The notes beneath the pieces were generated by a model. That model ran no database searches and was not told the origin of the DNA. It worked only from the letters and a program-made list of their open reading frames with translations. Positions 4,937 to 9,902 of a stretch of 9,902 nt of DNA are shown piece after piece. Position 1 is the first letter of the stretch; each line of letters opens with the position of its first letter. This stretch comes from JBECKR01 sp040235415 (lineage in GTDB: Bacteria > Acidobacteriota > Polarisedimenticolia > Polarisedimenticolales > Polarisedimenticolaceae): contig JBECKR010000296.1 of assembly GCA_040235415.1 (NCBI GenBank), positions 1-9,902 on the forward strand, written 5' to 3'. A program made the position numbers and the translations under genes.

Positions 4937-7351
4937 ATGGTCGGTCTGCGCCGCATCGATCGATACGTGCTCCGGGAGCTCACCGGGCCGACCGTCCTCG
5001 GGTTCAGTCTCTACACGTTCATCCTGCTGATGAACGCGTTCTTCCTGCTGGCCCAGAACGCGATCTCCAAGAACCTCGGGTGGAGTCTGATCGGCCGGCT
5101 GTTCGTCCTCGAGCTCCCCAACCTGCTGGTCCTGACGATCCCGATGTCGGTGCTCCTCGGCGTCCTGATCGGGATCGGACGCCTTTCGTCGGACTCCGAG
5201 TGGATCGCGCTCCAGAGCGCGGGACGCGGTCCCTCGGTGCTGCTCCGTCCCGTAGGCATCCTCGGGTTGATCGCGACCCTACTGTCCGGCTACGTCTACT
5301 GGGTGGTGGTGCCGGCGAGCCGTTTCGCGCAGCGCTCGACGCGCATGGAGGTCGCGCTCGCCTCGAACATGGCGGCCGACCTCAAGCCGCGGACGTTCTA
5401 TCCCGCGCTCGACGGCATCGTGCTGTTCGTGGACGAGATCCGTCCCGGGAGCCGCAACGGGCGCCTCGAGGGCGTCCTGATCCACCGCATCGAGAAGGAA
5501 GGCGGCACCCAGGAGCTGATCCTGGCCCGCGCCGGGAACCTGTACCCGGCGCCGGACCGCTCGGGTGACCTCGAGATGGATCTCTACGACGGCACGGTGC
5601 ACCGCTACCGCAACGACGATCCGGACACCTACCGGCCGGCGCGATTCCGCTCGTACCACCTGCCGCTGCCCGCGCCTGCGTACCTCGCGGCGTTCCGACA
5701 GCCACCGAACAAGGGCCCGCTCGACATGACGGCGTCCGAGCTCCGCCGGGAGATCCGTGACGCGCGCGCCTCCGACGACCCGGTTCTGCGGGCGATCCGG
5801 CTACGGAACGCGACGCTCGAGATCCAACTCCGGATCGCGCTCCCGTTCGCGTCGTTTCTATTCGCGCTGCTGTCCGTGCCGCTCGGTGTGACGCGGGTCC
5901 GCTCCGGGAAGGGCGCGGGCTTCGCGCTCAGTCTGTTCGTGCTCCTGGTGTACTACGTCATCTTCATCATCTTCCGCGACCAGGCCGCCCGCGGGGAGAT
6001 CGCGACCTGGCTCGGGGCCTGGTCGGGAAACCTCGTGGTGCTGCCCTGGTTCGCGATCGCGGCGCTGCGAATGCGACATCCCTCCGGCGAGCGCGAGGGT
6101 TGGCTCGTGCGCCTCGTGCGACTCCCCTTCCGCTTCGTCCGCTCGGTCGCCCGACGGATTCGGCGCCGCGGCCGCAGGGCGTCGGACGCGATCGCCGTGG
6201 CGGCCGAGGCCGAAACGGTCTCCCGCGTCGCCGATGCGCGCCTCGTCGGGCGTCTCGATGCGTACGTCGGTCTGCACTTCCTGCGGGTGTTCCTGTTCGC
6301 GCTGCTCTCGGCGTACCTGATCTACTTCATCATCGAGTTGCGCGACCTCGTCTCCGACGCCCTGCGCAACGACCTCTCGATGATGACCGTGGTGCGGTAC
6401 CTCGGGCTGTACGCGCCCGGGATGATCCCGTTCACCCTGCCGGTAGCCTGCCTCGCGGGATCGATCGTCTCGGTCACCCTCCTGACGCGGACGGGCGAGC
6501 TGACCGCGATCAAGGCGGGCGGTATCAGCATGCGCCGGGCGACGGTCCCGATGCTGGCGATGACGTTGGCCCTGTGCGCGGTGTACTTCGTGGTCGACGA
6601 TCGCATCGCGCCATCCACGAACCAGAAGGCCGCCGAGGTCAAGGACCTCATCCAGAACCGCGCGCCGCGCACGTACGGGATGGCGCTCGGCGGGCGCTGG
6701 GTCTTCGGCACCGACCGCAACGTCCTGTACAACTACCGGTTGTACGACGAGTCGACGCAGACGTTCCAGGGTCTGAGCGTGTTCACGCTCGACCGGCGCG
6801 GTGCGAGGATACTCGACCACCGCTACGCGGCGTCGGCGCAGTGGAACGGCTCCGACTGGGTGCTCGCGACCGGCTGGTATCGATCGTTTCCGCCCGACGC
6901 GTCGATCGGAGAGTACAGACGGTTCGAGACCGTCACCCTGCCGCTCGATCCTCCGGCGCACTTCGTCCAGCGCGAGATGCTGCTGTCGGCCGGCGACCGC
7001 ATGGTCGACCAGATGAACGTCCACGATCTGAAGCGCGAGATCCGGGACCTGCGGCGAAGCGGCTACGACACGACCCGCCTCGAGGTCGCCTACTTCGGCA
7101 AGTTCTCGCGACCGCTGACGCCGCTCATCATGGTCCTGCTCGGCCTTCCGTTCGCGTTCCGTATCGGCCGGCGCGGCTCGCTCTACGGCATCGGAGTCGC
7201 GATCCTGCTCGTGATCGTGTACTGGGCGACCTTCGCGATCTTCAACGCCCTCGGCCTCGAGACCATCCTGCCGCCGTTCCTGGCGGCCTGGGCGCCGAAC
7301 ATCCTGTACGGCCTGCTCGGGACGTACCTCTTGCTCTACGTGCCGACGTGA
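4937..7351 (+). CDS. Fused LptF-LptG permease of the LPS export ABC transporter
   Basis: Inner-membrane permease of 804 residues. LptF and LptG normally are separate ~350-390-residue proteins that pair with the LptB ATPase and pass LPS to LptC/LptA. Here two complete YjgP/YjgQ units lie in one polypeptide. Unit 1 (about 1-380) opens IDRYVLRELTGPTVLG, with helices near 18-38, 52-80 and 104-124, a periplasmic beta-rich domain (about 130-290), then helices near 302-320, 330-350 and 360-377. A highly basic linker (about 385-433, including RRIRRRGRRAS) joins unit 2, which opens LDAYVGLHFLRVF. Its helices lie near 448-468, 491-516, 535-555, 725-741, 749-771 and 782-801, around a second periplasmic domain. 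Both units keep the GE/SE-then-I-A coupling-helix region (SSDSEWIALQSAG; TRTGELTAIKAGG). The reading frame is continuous. LptB and LptC are not in the window. Confidence 0.9.
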   Translation: MVGLRRIDRYVLRELTGPTVLGFSLYTFILLMNAFFLLAQNAISKNLGWSLIGRLFVLELPNLLVLTIPMSVLLGVLIGIGRLSSDSEWIALQSAGRGPSVLLRPVGILGLIATLLSGYVYWVVVPASRFAQRSTRMEVALASNMAADLKPRTFYPALDGIVLFVDEIRPGSRNGRLEGVLIHRIEKEGGTQELILARAGNLYPAPDRSGDLEMDLYDGTVHRYRNDDPDTYRPARFRSYHLPLPAPAYLAAFRQPPNKGPLDMTASELRREIRDARASDDPVLRAIRLRNATLEIQLRIALPFASFLFALLSVPLGVTRVRSGKGAGFALSLFVLLVYYVIFIIFRDQAARGEIATWLGAWSGNLVVLPWFAIAALRMRHPSGEREGWLVRLVRLPFRFVRSVARRIRRRGRRASDAIAVAAEAETVSRVADARLVGRLDAYVGLHFLRVFLFALLSAYLIYFIIELRDLVSDALRNDLSMMTVVRYLGLYAPGMIPFTLPVACLAGSIVSVTLLTRTGELTAIKAGGISMRRATVPMLAMTLALCAVYFVVDDRIAPSTNQKAAEVKDLIQNRAPRTYGMALGGRWVFGTDRNVLYNYRLYDESTQTFQGLSVFTLDRRGARILDHRYAASAQWNGSDWVLATGWYRSFPPDASIGEYRRFETVTLPLDPPAHFVQREMLLSAGDRMVDQMNVHDLKREIRDLRRSGYDTTRLEVAYFGKFSRPLTPLIMVLLGLPFAFRIGRRGSLYGIGVAILLVIVYWATFAIFNALGLETILPPFLAAWAPNILYGLLGTYLLLYVPT

Positions 7352-7358
7352 GGTCGGA

Positions 7359-9902
7359 CTATCGCCCGTCCCCGGCGATCCGCGCCCGGATGTCGCTCTG
7401 GGAGGGATCGAGCGCCAGCGAGTCGCGGTAGGCGCGGGCGGCCTCGTCGGCGCGGCCGGCCCGGGCATAGGCCTCCCCGAGGGTGTTCAGCAACGACGTC
7501 GACCGCTCGCCGGCGCTTCGCGCGGCCTCGAGCTGCCGGATCGCCGCCTCCGGCTTCCCTTCGGCAAGCTCGACGATCGCCAGGTTGACCCGTGCGTCCG
7601 CGTACTTCGGATCGATCGCGAGCGCGCGCTCCAAGAGCGGTCGCGCCTCGCCGAACCGCTGGCGGGCGATCTCGATCCCGGCGAGGTTGTTGTACGGCGA
7701 CGCGTAGTCGGGGCTCGTGCGCACACAGCGCGTCCACAGTCGCGCCGCCTCGTCGAGCTCTCCGCGCGCGTAGTACAGGCTCGCCAGATTGTTCATCACG
7801 ACCGCGTTGGACGGAGACCGCTCGAGCGCGCGGGCGTACAGGTCGATCGCCTTCTGCAGGTCGCCGCGGTCCTGGTACACCAGCGCGAGGTTGTTGTACG
7901 CCCCCATGAAGTACGGATCGGCCTCGATCGCGGCGAGATACCAGCGTTCCGCGTCGGCGTCGTTTCCCGCTCTGCGTGCGAGGTTGCCGAGGTCGTTTCG
8001 CGGCGGCGCGGCGTTGGGATCGAGGTCGGCGGCGCGGCGATAGAGCGCTCGCGCGTCGTCGATCGCGCCGCGCGCCTCGCGGACGCTGCCGAGCGTCGTC
8101 ACGATCTCCGCCGCGTCCGGCTCCAGCCGCAGCACACGGCGCAGGATCCGTTCGGCTTCCGCGAGGTCGCCGTCCTCCAGTGCCATCTGTGCGAGGTGGT
8201 TTCCGGCCAGCCGAGTGGCGGTCGGGCGGTCGAGCACGCCCAGCAGGACCTTCCTCGCCTCCTCCCTCTTCCCCTGGAATCGCAGCGCCAGGCCCAGGTT
8301 CACGAGGAGCATCGGTTGATTCGGATCGCGGGCGAGCCCGTCGCGAAAGGTGCGCTCGGCCTCGGCGTACCGTCCTTCGGCCAAGAGGCTCACGCCACTG
8401 TTATTACTGAGAGAGATCGAAGGACCCTGTTTCGATTCCCCGGAGACGTATCCCAGGCCCTCGAGCTTGTGCAGCAGTGCCTCGGACGCTCCCGTCCCGG
8501 CCGATGCGACGCGACCGGTATCGGCGCGATCGAGAGTGGGCTCGTCCGCGGTGAGCCGAACCGGGTTCGACTCCAGAAACGCCGGATCCAGCGCCGGGGC
8601 GAGCACGCGGCCGGGCCAGCTTTGCGGCACCGGGCGCCCGAACAGCGCCAAGATCGTCGGCGCCACGTCGAACACCGAGGCCTCGTCCAGGCGCACCCCC
8701 TTCCGGACGTGACGGCCGCTCAGCACCAGCACGCCGAAGCGGCGATGCCACGCGGCCGCCGCGCCGTGACCGATCCGGCTGTCGGTGCTTTGCGGCCGGG
8801 TCGCGTCGGAGGAGAACCCGTGGTCGGACAGCAGCATCACCGTCCAGTCGTCTCCGTGGTTCCGCAGCAGCTGGCCGAGGTAGCGGTCGGCCTGCTCATA
8901 GTAGCGGTCCACGACGTCCCGGAAGGTCTCGAAACGGGCGGCGTCGACGCCCGGGAGGCGGGGCGCTCGAAACCGCATGAACAGGTGCCCGACGGTGTCG
9001 GTGCCTTCGAGGTAGACCGCCTCGAACCTCGGCGAGAACCGCTGCGACAGCGCCTTCGCCATCGCGACGTAGCCGTCGCCCGACGCCAGCAGGGTCCGGA
9101 ACTCCTCGAGGCGCTTCTCGTCGTCCGCGTCGAAGCCGTTCGGTCCGCGAGGCGGGCCGGACAGGTAGGTCGCCACGCGATCCCACGGGACGGACGACGG
9201 CGCCTCGATCCTCGAGCGCACGAACTCGTCGTAGAGCTCGGGCGGCCAGGTCTTGCCCCCGGCGTCGTCGGGGTTCGAGCGATAGTCGAACAGCTGGTAG
9301 GCGACGCGGTCCGTCACGAGGTAGCCGTCGACCGGCTCCGCCGGCCAGGTCGCCCACCACGCGACGACACCGGTCGAAATCCCGGCGTCGTTCAGGATCT
9401 GCCATACCGTCGGGACGCGACGCTCGCGGGAGGTCACCGGCTCGCGGCCGCCGCCGTCCGCCGCCTGCGCCAGGAAGTCCAGGATGCCGTGTCGGTTCGG
9501 CTCGACCCCGGTCGCGATCGTGGTCCACACCACCGGCGACAGCATCGGACTGAGCGTCAGGAGCTTCGCGCGCACGCCGTCGCGGACGAGCCGCGCGAGA
9601 TTCGGCACCCTGCCGCTTTCGATCAGCGGATCGAGGATCGCCCAGTCCGCGCCGTCGAGACCGACGACGAGGAGCTTCGTCCCGGGATCCGGGAGCGCGG
9701 CGTCCGATCCGATCGTGAGCGTGTCGATGCCCTCGAGGTCGAGGCGGCGGAGCTCGAGCCCCCGACGTCCGAGCTCCTCGCGCAGCCGCCCCTCGAGAGC
9801 GCGTCCCAGGGCGTCCGGGCCGAGGGCGCGCGCGGCGCCCCCGTCGAGGCCGGTCGCGGCGACCTCGATCGCCGACCGGACCGCTCCGCGAACTCCCTGT
9901 CC
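7359..9902 (-). CDS. Phosphodiesterase/alkaline-phosphatase-superfamily protein with C-terminal TPRs (5' truncated by window edge)
   Basis: The minus-strand frame is open from the stop (7361-7359) to the right edge: 847 visible residues, with the start outside. A GTG at 9608 is not the start, because the first metal-binding motif lies upstream of it. Visible residues 1-65 (from GQGVRGAVRSAIEVA to LRRLDLEGID) resemble the end of an SPFH/band-7 domain. Residues about 76-440 are a type I phosphodiesterase fold: VVGLDGADW (metal Asp83), SPVVWTTIATG (nucleophile Thr127 or Thr128), EGTDTVGH (Asp302, His306), LLSDHGF (Asp360, His361) and RIGHG (His379). All expected ligands are present, so it should be an active two-metal hydrolase; the substrate is unknown. 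From about 500 to 843 there are about ten TPRs (repeats such as AYNNLALVYQDRGDLQKAIDLYARALERSP), a likely protein-interaction scaffold. It is convergent with the lptF/G gene, seven bases apart. Confidence 0.88.
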   Translation of the reverse strand, partial: GQGVRGAVRSAIEVAATGLDGGAARALGPDALGRALEGRLREELGRRGLELRRLDLEGIDTLTIGSDAALPDPGTKLLVVGLDGADWAILDPLIESGRVPNLARLVRDGVRAKLLTLSPMLSPVVWTTIATGVEPNRHGILDFLAQAADGGGREPVTSRERRVPTVWQILNDAGISTGVVAWWATWPAEPVDGYLVTDRVAYQLFDYRSNPDDAGGKTWPPELYDEFVRSRIEAPSSVPWDRVATYLSGPPRGPNGFDADDEKRLEEFRTLLASGDGYVAMAKALSQRFSPRFEAVYLEGTDTVGHLFMRFRAPRLPGVDAARFETFRDVVDRYYEQADRYLGQLLRNHGDDWTVMLLSDHGFSSDATRPQSTDSRIGHGAAAAWHRRFGVLVLSGRHVRKGVRLDEASVFDVAPTILALFGRPVPQSWPGRVLAPALDPAFLESNPVRLTADEPTLDRADTGRVASAGTGASEALLHKLEGLGYVSGESKQGPSISLSNNSGVSLLAEGRYAEAERTFRDGLARDPNQPMLLVNLGLALRFQGKREEARKVLLGVLDRPTATRLAGNHLAQMALEDGDLAEAERILRRVLRLEPDAAEIVTTLGSVREARGAIDDARALYRRAADLDPNAAPPRNDLGNLARRAGNDADAERWYLAAIEADPYFMGAYNNLALVYQDRGDLQKAIDLYARALERSPSNAVVMNNLASLYYARGELDEAARLWTRCVRTSPDYASPYNNLAGIEIARQRFGEARPLLERALAIDPKYADARVNLAIVELAEGKPEAAIRQLEAARSAGERSTSLLNTLGEAYARAGRADEAARAYRDSLALDPSQSDIRARIAGDGR

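Noticed and set aside
7402..8400. Repetitive plus-strand words such as the recurring gcgaggttgttgta-like segments
   Set aside because: These are the minus-strand NNLA-type codons of successive TPR units, not a DNA repeat or CRISPR array.

Overview
The window is GC-rich throughout and gene-dense. It reads as chromosomal DNA from a Gram-negative (diderm) bacterium, because it encodes an LptF/LptG-type lipopolysaccharide transporter permease. The gene mix (HU/IHF, HIT, MiaB, DUF151 nuclease, ParA/ParB, phosphodiesterase-TPR protein) would fit an uncultured Acidobacteriota-like or deltaproteobacterial-like lineage. That placement is inference only; no rRNA or other marker gene is present.

Layout. 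Positions 2-109 may be the tail of an upstream gene ending in an ATGA overlap. Positions 106-2303 are a tightly packed plus-strand run: an HU/IHF-family DNA-binding protein, a HIT-family nucleotide hydrolase/phosphorylase, and the tRNA-modifying enzyme MiaB, whose start lies inside the HIT gene. A promoter overlapping the miaB stop precedes a DUF151 bifunctional-nuclease protein (2410-2895). A near-consensus promoter (2918-2946) and a structured leader then lead into a translationally coupled parA-parB pair (3085-4762).

The 174-base gap after parB (4763-4936) holds the most interesting short sequence in the window: a 28-bp XerC/XerD dif-like site at 4809-4836. It is followed by GC hairpins and a promoter that appears to make an almost leaderless transcript for the next gene. 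That gene (4937-7351) encodes both halves of the LptF/LptG permease as one 804-residue, 12-helix protein. Seven bases beyond its stop, a convergent minus-strand gene begins. It runs off the right edge (7359-9902) and encodes a metal-dependent phosphodiesterase/alkaline-phosphatase-superfamily domain followed by about ten TPRs, preceded by a segment resembling the end of an SPFH/band-7 domain.

Themes. The left and centre concern nucleoid structure, tRNA modification and chromosome partition. A predicted dimer-resolution site next to parAB is unexpected, because chromosomal parAB usually sits near the origin and dif near the terminus. The right side concerns the cell envelope. I see no tRNA, rRNA, CRISPR array, insertion sequence or prophage gene.
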